64,000 bases of DNA from Pseudemcibacter aquimaris (GTDB taxonomy: Bacteria; Pseudomonadota; Alphaproteobacteria; Sphingomonadales; Emcibacteraceae): the NCBI RefSeq assembly GCF_028869115.1, contig NZ_CP079800.1, forward strand, positions 248,001-312,000, written 5' to 3'. Both the position numbers and the translations under genes were made by a program. The notes below the pieces were generated by a model. That model was not told where the DNA came from. It worked only from the letters and a program-made list of their open reading frames with translations, and made no database searches. Below are positions 8,879 to 17,620 of this stretch, piece after piece (the first letter of the stretch is position 1; the number at the start of each line of letters is the position of its first letter).

Positions 8879-9457
8879 GTGAAATTATTATTAACGATGA
8901 TCATTGGTTTAGGACTGATCATGCCATTGCAATCAGTTGCACATGCACAAGCAAGCGGGAAATTTGTTGTGCCTTGCGCAGTGCCTTTTTACCGGGAACT
9001 GGATTTTATCGTTGGTGACTGGCAGGTTTTTCATAAAGATACAGGGAAACTGGCCGGCTATGACAGAATTGGCCGAACGCTTAGGGGATGTGCTATTCAA
9101 CAAAGTTGGATTTCACTGGATGATCATTTTTCATCCGAATATGTACCCTTTAGAATGTATGGAAAAAGCCTGACAGCCTTTAACGGGTCAAAATGGGTGC
9201 ACATGTGGGTTGATAATAATGCGGGTGTGCAAATTCTTGAAGGTGGCCCGGACAATGATCGGTTTGTATTAAAAAGCAAAGAACCTGTCGGTGGTTTTGA
9301 ATATGAACTTTCCTGGAAAAAAGGTGAAAATGACAGGATTGAAAATCTTCACCGCAGACGTCCCATCGATGGCGGTGACTGGGAAGTATTATATCATTGG
9401 CTCTATGTGAAAAATGTCAATCAAAGTCTTCTTCCTGATGATGAAGAGATGAATTGA
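8879..9457 (+). CDS. Secreted DUF1579-like protein
   Basis: 192 residues with a GTG start behind AAAGGT. Residues 1-24 are a Sec signal peptide ending in A-H-A. The mature part has the DUF1579 pattern: an F-I-V-G-D-W block, a G-C-A-I-Q-x-S-W block, and successive beta strands with alternating aromatics (KWVHMWVDN). This resembles a calycin-like barrel that could bind a small hydrophobic molecule; a catalytic role is not evident. It is a single gene. Its stop directly abuts the stop of the convergent GGDEF/EAL gene. Confidence 0.7.
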   Translation: MKLLLTMIIGLGLIMPLQSVAHAQASGKFVVPCAVPFYRELDFIVGDWQVFHKDTGKLAGYDRIGRTLRGCAIQQSWISLDDHFSSEYVPFRMYGKSLTAFNGSKWVHMWVDNNAGVQILEGGPDNDRFVLKSKEPVGGFEYELSWKKGENDRIENLHRRRPIDGGDWEVLYHWLYVKNVNQSLLPDDEEMN

Positions 9458-11665
9458 TTATTTTTTCTTAGCTTGTTTTTTCTGGAACTTGACAAATTCA
9501 TCGTGTTCAATCGGGCGGCAGAAATGATACCCTTGGAAAACATCACATTCTTTCTGCCTTAATATTTCAACATGCTCTTCTGTTTCCACACCCTCTGCAA
9601 CGACACTAAGCCCCAAACTGTGTCCCAATCTAATCACCGCATCGGTGATGGCGGCATCATCATGGTCTTCGTGAATATTACGAATGAATGATTGGTCGAT
9701 TTTTAATTTGTTTACCGGGAAACGTTTTAGATAAGCCAGTGATGAATATCCGGTTCCAAAATCATCAATAGAAAGATAAACACCAAGCGCCTTAAGCCCT
9801 TCAAGTTTTGTAACCACACTATCGGCATTTTTAATCACCATGCCTTCGGTAATTTCCAGCTCAAGCCATTTTGGATTTAAATTTGAAACCTTAATCGCAT
9901 GCACGATTGTATCCACGAAATTATCAGCATGGAACTGACGCGCAGAAATATTAACGCATATACGAATTTTCGGTAGTCCCATATCCTGCCACCGTTTCGC
10001 GGCGATACATGCGGTGTTTAATACCCATTGGCCGATTGGAATCATCAGGCCACAAAGTTCCGCGATCGGAATAAATTCATATGGTGAAATCATTCCTTTT
10101 AACGGATGTTGCCATCTGATCAGCGCTTCTGCGCCAACGAGTTTTAAATTCTCTGCATCAAATTGTGGCTGATAATGAAGAAGTAATTCATTGTTTTCGA
10201 GCGCTTTATTCAGATCCATTTCGATCTGTTTCTGCGCTTTTGTTTCAGCATCCATTTGTTGATCATAAAGGCGGTATACCCGACGACCGTCTTCTTTGGC
10301 CTGATAAAGTGCAACGTCAGCCATGCGGATCAGTTCAACAGGTGTATCTGAATCCTGCGGGAAAAAGCTCATGCCGATGCTTGTGCCGATTTGCAGAATG
10401 TTACCATCAATATCGGTTGGTTGTTGGATGCTGTTGATAATTCTGTCGGCGATCGTGATGATATTTTTTTCATCTTCGATATTTGTAAAGACAATGGCAA
10501 ATTCATCACCACCAAGACGGGCAACCGTGTCGATATCTCTTGCGCATTTTAAAAGTCTATCTGCAACAACCTTAAGCAGTTTATCACCGGTTGCATGTCC
10601 ATGAAGGTCATTAACAGGCTTAAATTTATCAAGATCCAAAATCATAACCGCAACTTGCTTGTCGGTTCGTCTTGCCATTTTTAGGGCTTCATCGAGGCGT
10701 TCAGATAATAAATTTCTGTTGGCTAGTCCCGTCAGGCTGTCATGCCACGCCATGTGTCTGATTAGCTTTTCAGCTTCATATTGTTCGCTAACGTTTCTAA
10801 ATAAAACGGTGTAATGTTTTTCCTGTTCAAGAAAAACTTCACGGATATCGATTTTAAGCGGAATTTCAGAACCGTCTTTGCGTTTACCCATTTCATCGGA
10901 TTTATAGACATTAAACCCGTCTACTTGCTCGCTCAGCAATGCAAGCACATCTTCTGATGAATTTAACTGGGTTGATTTAACAAAATCAATCAGTTCCATA
11001 CCAATGAAATCAGATGGGGCGTATCCGAAAATGACGGACATGGCATTGTTGGCGGAAACGATTTTACCAGACAGGTTTAACGTTACCAATCCTTCTTCCA
11101 TGGCGTTTAGAATGGTTTGAATGCGTTCGGCAGAATTTGCGGCTTCTTCCTGCGCGATTGCCAGGTCTTCTGCCATGTGGATGGCTTGTTGAGTTTGGGA
11201 TTCAAGATAATCTTTGGCCGCTTGGAATTCGATCATTTGGTTTTCATCGGTTTGACGAATTTCATTTAAGGTGATGATCAATCCACGGTCTGGGAAAAAT
11301 TCTGTTTTTAAATTAATCAGCTCGCCGGACTTTAAGAAAAATTTATTGACCCAGTTAAAGGAATTTGCCGAGCTAGATTCCTTGAACATCTCTTCAATAA
11401 GTTCATAGGCATTGATGTTTTCTCTCGTGTGTTCTGCATCATCAAGTTCAAAACTCATGAGACTATAAAGAGATGGGTTTTCTTTTGACTGGAAATTATC
11501 AATCTGAATCTTTTCTTGAAAGATGGAATTGCAGTTTACCATCTTTAGATCTTTATCAAACAGTGCGACCCCGTTTGGAAAACTGTTTAAAAGACACCCT
11601 ATATCAAACAATTCATTAGAACTTTTTGATCGGAATGCCATAATCTTTTTGCCCAACTGATTCAT
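9458..11665 (-). CDS. PAS-PAS-GGDEF-EAL cyclic-di-GMP signalling protein
   Basis: 735 residues. PAS-like segments lie near residues 25-135 and 180-292, joined by a coiled stretch (about 145-180). The diguanylate cyclase domain (about 300-465) has an intact GGDEF (385-389) and an RxxD inhibitory site (RDID, 376-379) at the canonical spacing. The EAL phosphodiesterase domain (about 480-725) has E-A-L (513-515) and the metal-loop DDFGTGYSS. Both catalytic centres look intact, so net activity cannot be predicted. There is no signal peptide or membrane helix, so sensing is probably cytoplasmic. Monocistronic; convergent with the DUF1579-like gene without a spacer. Confidence 0.92.
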   Translation of the reverse strand: MNQLGKKIMAFRSKSSNELFDIGCLLNSFPNGVALFDKDLKMVNCNSIFQEKIQIDNFQSKENPSLYSLMSFELDDAEHTRENINAYELIEEMFKESSSANSFNWVNKFFLKSGELINLKTEFFPDRGLIITLNEIRQTDENQMIEFQAAKDYLESQTQQAIHMAEDLAIAQEEAANSAERIQTILNAMEEGLVTLNLSGKIVSANNAMSVIFGYAPSDFIGMELIDFVKSTQLNSSEDVLALLSEQVDGFNVYKSDEMGKRKDGSEIPLKIDIREVFLEQEKHYTVLFRNVSEQYEAEKLIRHMAWHDSLTGLANRNLLSERLDEALKMARRTDKQVAVMILDLDKFKPVNDLHGHATGDKLLKVVADRLLKCARDIDTVARLGGDEFAIVFTNIEDEKNIITIADRIINSIQQPTDIDGNILQIGTSIGMSFFPQDSDTPVELIRMADVALYQAKEDGRRVYRLYDQQMDAETKAQKQIEMDLNKALENNELLLHYQPQFDAENLKLVGAEALIRWQHPLKGMISPYEFIPIAELCGLMIPIGQWVLNTACIAAKRWQDMGLPKIRICVNISARQFHADNFVDTIVHAIKVSNLNPKWLELEITEGMVIKNADSVVTKLEGLKALGVYLSIDDFGTGYSSLAYLKRFPVNKLKIDQSFIRNIHEDHDDAAITDAVIRLGHSLGLSVVAEGVETEEHVEILRQKECDVFQGYHFCRPIEHDEFVKFQKKQAKKK

Positions 11666-11743
11666 TGTGCCCCATACTATTTTTTTTACTTCGGTAAAAT
11701 ATTAAATATTCTTGTTTAATTTTACGTTAATTTGATTGCAAAA

Positions 11744-12571
11744 TCATTGCATGGCGGGATTGATCGGCAAAAATGGCTGAATGCCTGATATTTTGAAGTG
11801 TTTAATGGTATTTAATGCCGCGGGTGAGGTAATCCAATTCATGATAATTTGTTGATTTTCATCTGAAATATGATCAAAGAGATTCGGGTTTACACTGATG
11901 AAGCTATAGATGTTTTCAAGTAGCGGATCTTGTTCAAAGAGTATCATTAATCCTTCTTTATTTTGATAAGATAGCCACGTGGCTTTATCGGTTAAGACAT
12001 ACCCGTTTTTTTCGGTTGCAACACCAAGAGTACGGCCCATACCACTTCCGGTGATAACGTATTTTTCATTTGTAAAATCTTCGATGTTTAATCCAGCAGT
12101 TTCCCATATTCTAAGTTCCGCATTATGTGTGCCGCTTTCATCGCCGCGTGAAACAAAGGGGATTTGCGATTTTTGAATGGCGGTGAATGCTTCGCTCGCA
12201 GATTTGGATTTAGCGACGTTCGCAGGGTCATCAGCGGGTCCAACAATGATAAAATCATTTTGAATGAATGGAATTCTTATCTTTCCGTATCCGTTATCCA
12301 TGAATTGCTTTTCTGCTACTGGATCATGCACAAAAATGATATCTGCATTACCATCCATCGCTGAACGAAGAACTTTTCCTGTGCCAAAGGCGATTACTTT
12401 AATTTTTAAGCCAGTATCTTTTTCCATCGCAGGGATAAGAATATCCAGAAGTCCGGAATCCTGTGTTGTGGTCGTTGCCATTAAGGTCATTTGATATTGA
12501 TCAGAAGGTTTTAAAGCCCAAATAGATAAAACAGCAATTACGGCGATCATGAATATCGTTTTTAATTTCAT
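11744..12571 (-). CDS. tupA: Tungstate ABC transporter, substrate-binding protein
   Basis: 275 residues with an N-terminal hydrophobic export segment (residues 5-21) and no lipobox cysteine. The mature start, ATTTTQDSGLLDILIPAMEK, has the T-T-T-x-D-S-G-L oxyanion-binding signature of TupA. Conserved stretches FGTGKVLRSAMDGNADIIF, VHDPVAEKQFMDNGYG and FVSRGDESGTHNAE also match. It binds tungstate in the periplasm for delivery to TupB/TupC. The start overlaps the tupC stop by ATGA. It is the last gene of the operon, whereas TupA is commonly encoded first. Confidence 0.9.
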   Translation of the reverse strand: MKLKTIFMIAVIAVLSIWALKPSDQYQMTLMATTTTQDSGLLDILIPAMEKDTGLKIKVIAFGTGKVLRSAMDGNADIIFVHDPVAEKQFMDNGYGKIRIPFIQNDFIIVGPADDPANVAKSKSASEAFTAIQKSQIPFVSRGDESGTHNAELRIWETAGLNIEDFTNEKYVITGSGMGRTLGVATEKNGYVLTDKATWLSYQNKEGLMILFEQDPLLENIYSFISVNPNLFDHISDENQQIIMNWITSPAALNTIKHFKISGIQPFLPINPAMQ

Positions 12572-13251
12572 AACCGCCCTTCAATAAATCGCTGGGCCTG
12601 TTCTGTTTGTGGTTTTTCAAAGAATTGACTAGCAGCCGAAACTTCGATGACCACCCCGTTTTCGATGAAAATTATTTCTTCTGCAATGCGTTTAGCTTGC
12701 ATCAAATCATGTGACGCCATTACGGTGGTAAGGTGCGATTTTTTAATCATTTCTTCAAGTGATGCCGTTGCGGATGGGTCAAGGTTTGCCGTGGGTTCAT
12801 CAAGGAATAAAATATCCGGCTTTAAAAGCAGCGCTCTAATTAACGAAAGGCGTTGTTTTTCGCCGCTAGATAACTGTCTTGCCGGGTAGTCAGCAAAATC
12901 AGTCATGTTAAATTGATTTAGTGCTTGTAAGGCTAGTTTTTGTTTTTCATCTTTTTGAAGTTTCTGATGATCAAGCACAAAAGTTAGATTTTCCAAAACG
13001 GATCTTCTTAAAAAAATGGGTTTGGGAAATACCATGGCGGTACGGGTGTTCGGGTTTTCAAAATGAACTGTTCCTGTATCGGGTGTTAATAAGCCATGAC
13101 ATAATTTCAAAAGGATACTTTTTCCAGCGCCATTGGGGCCAAGAATTACAGTGTTTTTGCCAATTTTAATTTCAAGAGAAACGTTATTCAGCGCTTTGCC
13201 TTTATCATGGCTGATGCTTACATTTTTAATGGATAGTGCGGACTTATTCAT
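12568..13251 (-). CDS. tupC: Tungstate ABC transporter, ATP-binding protein
   Basis: About 227 residues. Walker A GPNGAGKS, signature LSSGEKQRLSLIRA and Walker B ILFLDEPTANLD are all intact, with the H-loop in VMASHD. I start it at ATG 13251 because GAGGGAG lies just upstream; an upstream in-frame ATG at 13275 lacks this. The start overlaps the end of tupB by eight bases and the stop overlaps tupA by four. It powers tungstate import with TupB. Molybdate transport was considered, but the neighbouring binding protein is clearly TupA-type. Confidence 0.9.
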   Translation of the reverse strand: MNKSALSIKNVSISHDKGKALNNVSLEIKIGKNTVILGPNGAGKSILLKLCHGLLTPDTGTVHFENPNTRTAMVFPKPIFLRRSVLENLTFVLDHQKLQKDEKQKLALQALNQFNMTDFADYPARQLSSGEKQRLSLIRALLLKPDILFLDEPTANLDPSATASLEEMIKKSHLTTVMASHDLMQAKRIAEEIIFIENGVVIEVSAASQFFEKPQTEQAQRFIEGRL

Positions 13252-13963
13252 TTCGCACTCCCTCAATATTAGCATTAAAGCGCCCCTTCACCTGTTGCAT
13301 AATGATATTGATGCCAAGTGATATGGTCAGCAGGATGATGCCAAGTGCCATGGCCAGTTCCAGGTTTCCTTTGCTGATTTCCATCTGAATTGAAGTTGTC
13401 ATGGTACGGGTGGCATGTTCGATGTTGCCGCCCACGATCATTACGGCGCCAACTTCTGCGATCGCTCTACCAAATCCGGCAAGGAGGACAGTTGTCAGGC
13501 TAAACCTACTTTCCCAAAGCAATGTTTTAATTCTGTTACTTTGGCCAACTAGCAATGAACGGAACAGCTCATCATATTCGTTATTCATATCTTCGATGAT
13601 TTGGCGGCTAAGTGCGGCGATAATCGGGAAAATAAGCAGGCTTTGGGCGATAATCATGGCACTTGGGGTGTATAATAATCCAAGTAGCCCTAATGGCCCT
13701 GCGCGGGATAACATCAAATAAACTATAAGACCCGCCACAACCGGCGGCATGCCCATGAAAGCATTAATCAAAATGGTGATGATTTTTGATCCGCTAAATT
13801 TCCTGGTCGCGAGTATCGCACCAAGAGGCAAGCCGATAACCGCTGCAATGATAAGTGCGGAAATACTGACATATAAAGACAGGCCAATGATTTCCATCAA
13901 GTCATTGTTGAAGGAAATAATCAGATATAATGCTTCAGTGAATATGCCGGAATTTTCTGCCAT
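13244..13963 (-). CDS. tupB: Tungstate ABC transporter, permease
   Basis: 239 residues with about five or six membrane helices. The binding-protein-dependent permease loop is visible as E-A-A-like GFGRAIAEVGAVMIVGGN (near residues 162-180), which docks TupC. The segments LPLGAILATRKFSG and MGMPPVVAGLIVYL match TupB/WtpB permeases. It is the first gene of a tightly overlapping tupB-tupC-tupA operon. It is divergent from the TusA-like gene across an 85-base gap. I saw no Moco or Wco riboswitch-like structure in that gap. Confidence 0.88.
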   Translation of the reverse strand: MAENSGIFTEALYLIISFNNDLMEIIGLSLYVSISALIIAAVIGLPLGAILATRKFSGSKIITILINAFMGMPPVVAGLIVYLMLSRAGPLGLLGLLYTPSAMIIAQSLLIFPIIAALSRQIIEDMNNEYDELFRSLLVGQSNRIKTLLWESRFSLTTVLLAGFGRAIAEVGAVMIVGGNIEHATRTMTTSIQMEISKGNLELAMALGIILLTISLGINIIMQQVKGRFNANIEGVRNE

Positions 13964-14048
13964 ACTTTTCTTTTTCTTTGCCTGGCACTAAACTAATTGC
14001 TAAACGTGCATGAGTAAACTTAAATTTATTGATCAGGATGATTAGAGA

Positions 14049-14282
14049 GTGACTTCAGTGGCGCAGGAAATATTAGATGTAAGTGGCCATAAATGCCCTA
14101 TCCCTGTTCTTCGGTTAAGAAGGGCTCTTGAAAAACTTGCTTCCGACACCATAATTGAATTGGTTGCTACTGATCCAATGACATTAATTGATGTGCCGCA
14201 TTTTTGTGATCAGGCTGGCCATGACATTATTGAACAAATTGAAACAGAAGAATTTATTCGTTATTTAATTAAAAAATGCTGA
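14049..14282 (+). CDS. TusA-family sulfurtransferase-like protein
   Basis: 77 residues with a GTG start. The family signature C-P-x-P is present as HKCPIPVLRLRRAL, with Cys16 as the expected persulfide carrier. The rest fits the small beta-alpha-beta-alpha TusA fold. TusA proteins relay sulfane sulfur to tRNA thiolation, molybdenum cofactor or other acceptors. The next gene is a SufE, followed by a TauE/SafE exporter, so the three look like a small sulfur-handling unit. It lies beside the tungstate importer, and tungsten/molybdenum cofactor maturation also uses sulfur relay. That functional link is inference. Confidence 0.85.
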   Translation: MTSVAQEILDVSGHKCPIPVLRLRRALEKLASDTIIELVATDPMTLIDVPHFCDQAGHDIIEQIETEEFIRYLIKKC

Positions 14283-14311
14283 TATGATCGGCAAAAAAGA
14301 AATGCGTTAAA

Positions 14312-14713
14312 ATGAATATTGAAGAAGTAAAAGAAACATTTGAGTTTATGGATGAATGGGAAGATCGTTATAGATTTATCATCGATCTTGGTAGAAAACT
14401 TCCTGAATTTGACGAGGCCGATCAAACAGAAGAAAACCGTGTGCATGGATGCACAAGCAAGGTTTGGCTGATTTATGATCGTGACGGTGACAAAATAAAT
14501 TTCCATGGCGATAGTGATGCTCATATCGTGAAAGGATTGGTTTCTTTAATCCTGATGATTTTTTCCGGTAAAACACCAGATGAAATTAAATCGGTTGATG
14601 CGGCCGCGATTTTAAATGATCTTGGGCTTTCGCAACATCTTTCACCAATGCGGACCAACGGGTTATTTTCCATGGTTGAACGCATTAAAAAAATCGGGGC
14701 AAGTTTCGGTTGA
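14312..14713 (+). CDS. sufE: SufE family cysteine desulfurase activator
   Basis: 133 residues, a standard SufE length. The persulfide-accepting cysteine is Cys47 in ENRVHGCTSKVWL. Other typical parts are DEWEDRYRFIIDLGRKLP at the N-terminus and LGLSQHLSPMRTNGLFSMVERI at the C-terminus. SufE accepts sulfur from SufS and passes it to the SufBCD scaffold for Fe-S assembly. No other suf gene is present here. The TGA stop overlaps the TTG start of the following membrane gene (TTGA, 14710-14713). Confidence 0.93.
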   Translation: MNIEEVKETFEFMDEWEDRYRFIIDLGRKLPEFDEADQTEENRVHGCTSKVWLIYDRDGDKINFHGDSDAHIVKGLVSLILMIFSGKTPDEIKSVDAAAILNDLGLSQHLSPMRTNGLFSMVERIKKIGASFG

Positions 14714-15528
14714 ATGAATTCGCTGACCTTTCCGTACTTGTATTGATGCTGCTCGGTGGCGGTATCATCAGCGGATTGATGGCAGGACTTCTTGGTATCG
14801 GCGGTGGTATTGTACTGGTTCCTGTTATTGAAATTGCTCTTGAAATATATGGTGTCAATGAAAGCGTGCGCATGCATATTGCCATCGCAACATCACTAGC
14901 GGTCATCATTTTATCTTCATTTTCATCGACCAGGGCCCATTATAAACGCGGTGCGGTCGATATTGGAATTATCACGAAATGGGCACCAGCCATGTTGTTT
15001 GGTGCGGTGCTTGGCAGTTGGGCCGCATCGCGGCTTGATGGTACAATTCTGGTGATTTTATTTGCCGCACTTGCGTTATTTGTTGCACTTAAGATGTTGT
15101 TTAAGGGTGGCACTAAAATGATCCGCGATGGAATCCCCGATCACCCATTGGTGCAAATCATGCCTTATTCAATTGGGATGCTTTCCAGTATGGTTGGCAT
15201 TGGCGGTGGTGTTATGGGGGTCAGTTATATGTCACTTTTTGGTGTTCCAATTCACCGTGCTGTGGGAACGGCGGCATTTTTTGGTGTTTTAATCGCCGTA
15301 CCCGGCACAATCAGTTTCATGATATCCGGCCAAGGGATTGATGGAATGCCATCCGGCAACATTGGTTATGTCAGTTTCATTGGTCTTGCGATCATTGCAC
15401 CGGCATCATATTTTGCGGCGCCATTTGGCGCGCGGCTAGCGCATAGTTTAAGTCACCAAAAACTGACTTTTGCATTCGGACTTTTCCTGTTGTTCGTCTC
15501 AAGTCAGATGCTCTACAGATATTTATAA
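14710..15528 (+). CDS. TauE/SafE family sulfite/organosulfur exporter-like membrane protein
   Basis: 272 residues with about eight membrane helices. It has two internal repeats of the G-x-G-G-G motif, LLGIGGGIVLVPV (near residues 27-39) and MVGIGGGVMGVSY (near 161-173), which is diagnostic of TauE/SafE/DUF81. The start is a TTG overlapping the sufE stop; the first in-frame ATG, at 14746, would cut the first helix. Family members export sulfite, sulfoacetate or other anions. The placement after TusA-like and SufE genes fits export of a sulfur anion, but the substrate is not readable. Confidence 0.88.
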   Translation: MNEFADLSVLVLMLLGGGIISGLMAGLLGIGGGIVLVPVIEIALEIYGVNESVRMHIAIATSLAVIILSSFSSTRAHYKRGAVDIGIITKWAPAMLFGAVLGSWAASRLDGTILVILFAALALFVALKMLFKGGTKMIRDGIPDHPLVQIMPYSIGMLSSMVGIGGGVMGVSYMSLFGVPIHRAVGTAAFFGVLIAVPGTISFMISGQGIDGMPSGNIGYVSFIGLAIIAPASYFAAPFGARLAHSLSHQKLTFAFGLFLLFVSSQMLYRYL

Positions 15529-15543
15529 AAAAAGACCAATTAT

Positions 15544-15576
15544 AAAAAAGGCCCCAGCCAAATGAATGACCGGGGC
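15544..15576 (-). terminator. Intrinsic terminator for the YtrA-type ABC operon (minus strand)
   Basis: Read on the minus strand, GCCCC (15572-15576) pairs with GGGGC (15551-15555) across a loop containing weaker pairs, followed by CTTTTTT. It lies about 60 bases beyond the stop of the ABC permease gene. Confidence 0.6.
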
Positions 15577-15592
15577 AGTTACGGAAGATATC

Positions 15593-15614
15593 GGGTGAGG
15601 GGAATTCCTCACCC
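15593..15614. repeat. 8-bp inverted repeat between convergent operons
   Basis: GGGTGAGG (15593-15600) and CCTCACCC (15607-15614) form a perfect stem around a 6-base loop. No T-run follows on either strand. It lies between the minus-strand permease stop and its terminator, so it would form a hairpin in the 3' end of that mRNA. Confidence 0.45.
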
Positions 15615-15632
15615 TGAAAGTTAAACTTGGTT

Positions 15633-16532
15633 TTAGGTTAAAGTGTGACGCTTTCTGAAATATACACAGCCATATAACATTGCGGCTGAAATCGCGAGGC
15701 CAATATAAAAGGCCGGTTCAGAGAAGCTTGTAAGGGCAAAATATGTGCCGTCACCGAAATTATCACCCATGCTATCGAATAATGAAACGATTGCGTTTAG
15801 TAACAATGATCCTTCAAAAAACAATTCTTCAGTCGCGATGATTAATGCAGGTGCTGCGAAGGCCACAAGGAATGGTGGTCTGCGTGAGAAACTTGATACC
15901 AGCATAAACCATGTAATGATTGGCATAATCCAAAGCACAGTCATAAGCGGCGGAATGATATTACCAATAATCAATCTGAAGATATTGATGTTTGAATATA
16001 GATACGTCCATACATCTACCCCATTTGCAAGACCGATAACGGTCATGGCAAGAATAAGGAATGCCTGAATGATAAAGGCAAATGGTACGATCAATAACGG
16101 TATCATCACGGCAACAGAAACAAGCTTGATCAAAACTTCTTTAGTGTCGGAAACAGGCATTGATTTCCAGAAGAGAATACTGCCGTCTTTACGTTCATCA
16201 TGAAGCGATGAAAGTGCTGTAAATGTAATGGTAAATCCTGATGCCATCCAAAGTAGGGCTGTTGATGCAAGTAGCATACTTGTTACGATGAACGATGATT
16301 CAAGTCCTTCTTCACGCGCTTCCATAAAGCCTTTTCGAATGCCTTCCTGAAGTGACATGTCGTTAAAAATAATATCGTTCCCAGTGATCATCATGACAAT
16401 CATAAAGGTAATAAAAAGACCTGTAATGACCATTGGGGTGATTAACATGGCACGGCGATGATCCCAGAACTCTCTAAGAAGGAGTGCTTTTGTCGGGTTG
16501 TAGCCGTTTATTTTTGTTAAGGTGGAAATCAT
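15633..16532 (-). CDS. ABC transporter permease of a GntR/YtrA-type operon
   Basis: About 299 residues with six or so membrane helices and an extracellular loop after the first. It matches the ABC-2-like permeases found with YtrB-type ATPases. I chose ATG 16532 because TTGGAGAATATT sits just upstream; the longer frame to 16583 has no ribosome binding site. It is the last gene of a five-gene minus-strand operon: small membrane protein, GntR regulator, ATPase, second small membrane protein, permease. Such systems usually respond to cell-envelope stress or peptide antibiotics. The cargo here is unknown. Confidence 0.8.
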   Translation of the reverse strand: MISTLTKINGYNPTKALLLREFWDHRRAMLITPMVITGLFITFMIVMMITGNDIIFNDMSLQEGIRKGFMEAREEGLESSFIVTSMLLASTALLWMASGFTITFTALSSLHDERKDGSILFWKSMPVSDTKEVLIKLVSVAVMIPLLIVPFAFIIQAFLILAMTVIGLANGVDVWTYLYSNINIFRLIIGNIIPPLMTVLWIMPIITWFMLVSSFSRRPPFLVAFAAPALIIATEELFFEGSLLLNAIVSLFDSMGDNFGDGTYFALTSFSEPAFYIGLAISAAMLYGCVYFRKRHTLT

Positions 16533-16552
16533 AATATTCTCCAATAAATTTT

Positions 16553-16753
16553 TTACATCATTGCACATTGGCCAATGGCACAAACCATTACATTCTCAAG
16601 CTGCGGCAGGCTGCTGCTTGTGCCTGTCAGGCTATAGTCACCCGTATAAGTCAAGCTGCGCATTCCGATTGTCGCGGTCAGGATCAAAAAGGCTGAAAGC
16701 GCAAGATTGATCAATGTGTGAAAATGTTTCTTTTTTTGTGCTGACTTTTGCAT
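16553..16753 (-). CDS. Small single-helix membrane protein in the ABC operon
   Basis: 66 residues. A lysine-rich start (QKSAQKKKH) is followed by one hydrophobic helix (residues 14-30) and a polar tail with two cysteines near the end (VCAIGQCAMM). The ATG follows GGAGAATAATC and lies two bases after the ATPase stop, so translation is probably coupled. I do not recognise a family. Its place between ATPase and permease suggests an accessory subunit of the transporter. The cysteine pair could form a disulfide if the tail is periplasmic. Both points are inference. Confidence 0.65.
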   Translation of the reverse strand: MQKSAQKKKHFHTLINLALSAFLILTATIGMRSLTYTGDYSLTGTSSSLPQLENVMVCAIGQCAMM

Positions 16754-16755
16754 GA

Positions 16756-17607
16756 TTATTCTCCGGTCATTAATGTGACGAATAAATCAGATAGTGATAG
16801 GCGTCTTACGTCGCCAAAGGCACTTAATGTTTCGCGGTCTTTATCGTTAAAAATAAAGCTAACGCGGCCTAATGATTTATTTTCACGGAATGGTGAAAGT
16901 GCGCGAACTTCGTCAATGACATCCGGTTTTGGCTCAAGCACTTTCCATGTGGAAAGTGTGTCTTCCATGGATGCATCATACATAATGCGGCCTTCGCGGA
17001 TGAAGATAACGTCTGTTAGGATGTTTTCAATTTCATCTACCTGGTGGGTTGTAATGATGATCGTGCGTTCTTCATCAAAGTAATCTTCGAGTAGCTGATC
17101 ATAAAATCTTTTACGGTAAAGAATATCAAGACCCAGTGTCGGTTCATCCAGTACAAGCACCTTGGCATCAATCGCCATAATTAGCGCGAGATGAAGCTGC
17201 ACCACCATGCCTTTTGAAAGTTTTCCAACCGTTTTATCCATCGGGATTGATGTTTCTTTTAAGAAACCCAGTGCTTTCTCGCGGTCAAATTTCGGATGAA
17301 TACCTTCAACGAATTGAAGTACTTCGCTAACCTTAATCCATTTTGGAAGTGTTGCTACATCTGAAATGAAACATACTTCTTTCATAAGTTGGTCACGTTC
17401 TGTATGTGGATCATAACCGATTACATCCAGTTCACCTTCGAATGAAGCAAGGCCGAGTATTGAATTAATAAGAGTTGTTTTTCCTGCGCCGTTTGAACCA
17501 ATAAGGCCGACAATCTGCCCTTTTGCGATGTTAAGGTTTACTTCGTCAAGAGCTTTAAAATCACCATATGACTTAGTTAGTCCCGTTGCGCTGATATAAT
17601 TTGTCAT
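16756..17607 (-). CDS. ABC transporter ATP-binding protein (YtrB-like)
   Basis: 283 residues. Walker A GSNGAGKTT, a variant signature LSKGMVVQLHLAL (LSKGM in place of LSGGQ, as in YtrB/EcsA-type ATPases), Walker B VLVLDEPTLGLD and the H-loop IITTHQVDEIE are intact. The region after residue 215 is an extra C-terminal domain. The ATG is preceded by AAGGAATAACCC. It is followed immediately by the small membrane protein and the permease gene, with the GntR regulator 13 bases upstream. It should energise that permease. Confidence 0.88.
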   Translation of the reverse strand: MTNYISATGLTKSYGDFKALDEVNLNIAKGQIVGLIGSNGAGKTTLINSILGLASFEGELDVIGYDPHTERDQLMKEVCFISDVATLPKWIKVSEVLQFVEGIHPKFDREKALGFLKETSIPMDKTVGKLSKGMVVQLHLALIMAIDAKVLVLDEPTLGLDILYRKRFYDQLLEDYFDEERTIIITTHQVDEIENILTDVIFIREGRIMYDASMEDTLSTWKVLEPKPDVIDEVRALSPFRENKSLGRVSFIFNDKDRETLSAFGDVRRLSLSDLFVTLMTGE

Positions 17608-17620
17608 GGGTTATTCCTTT

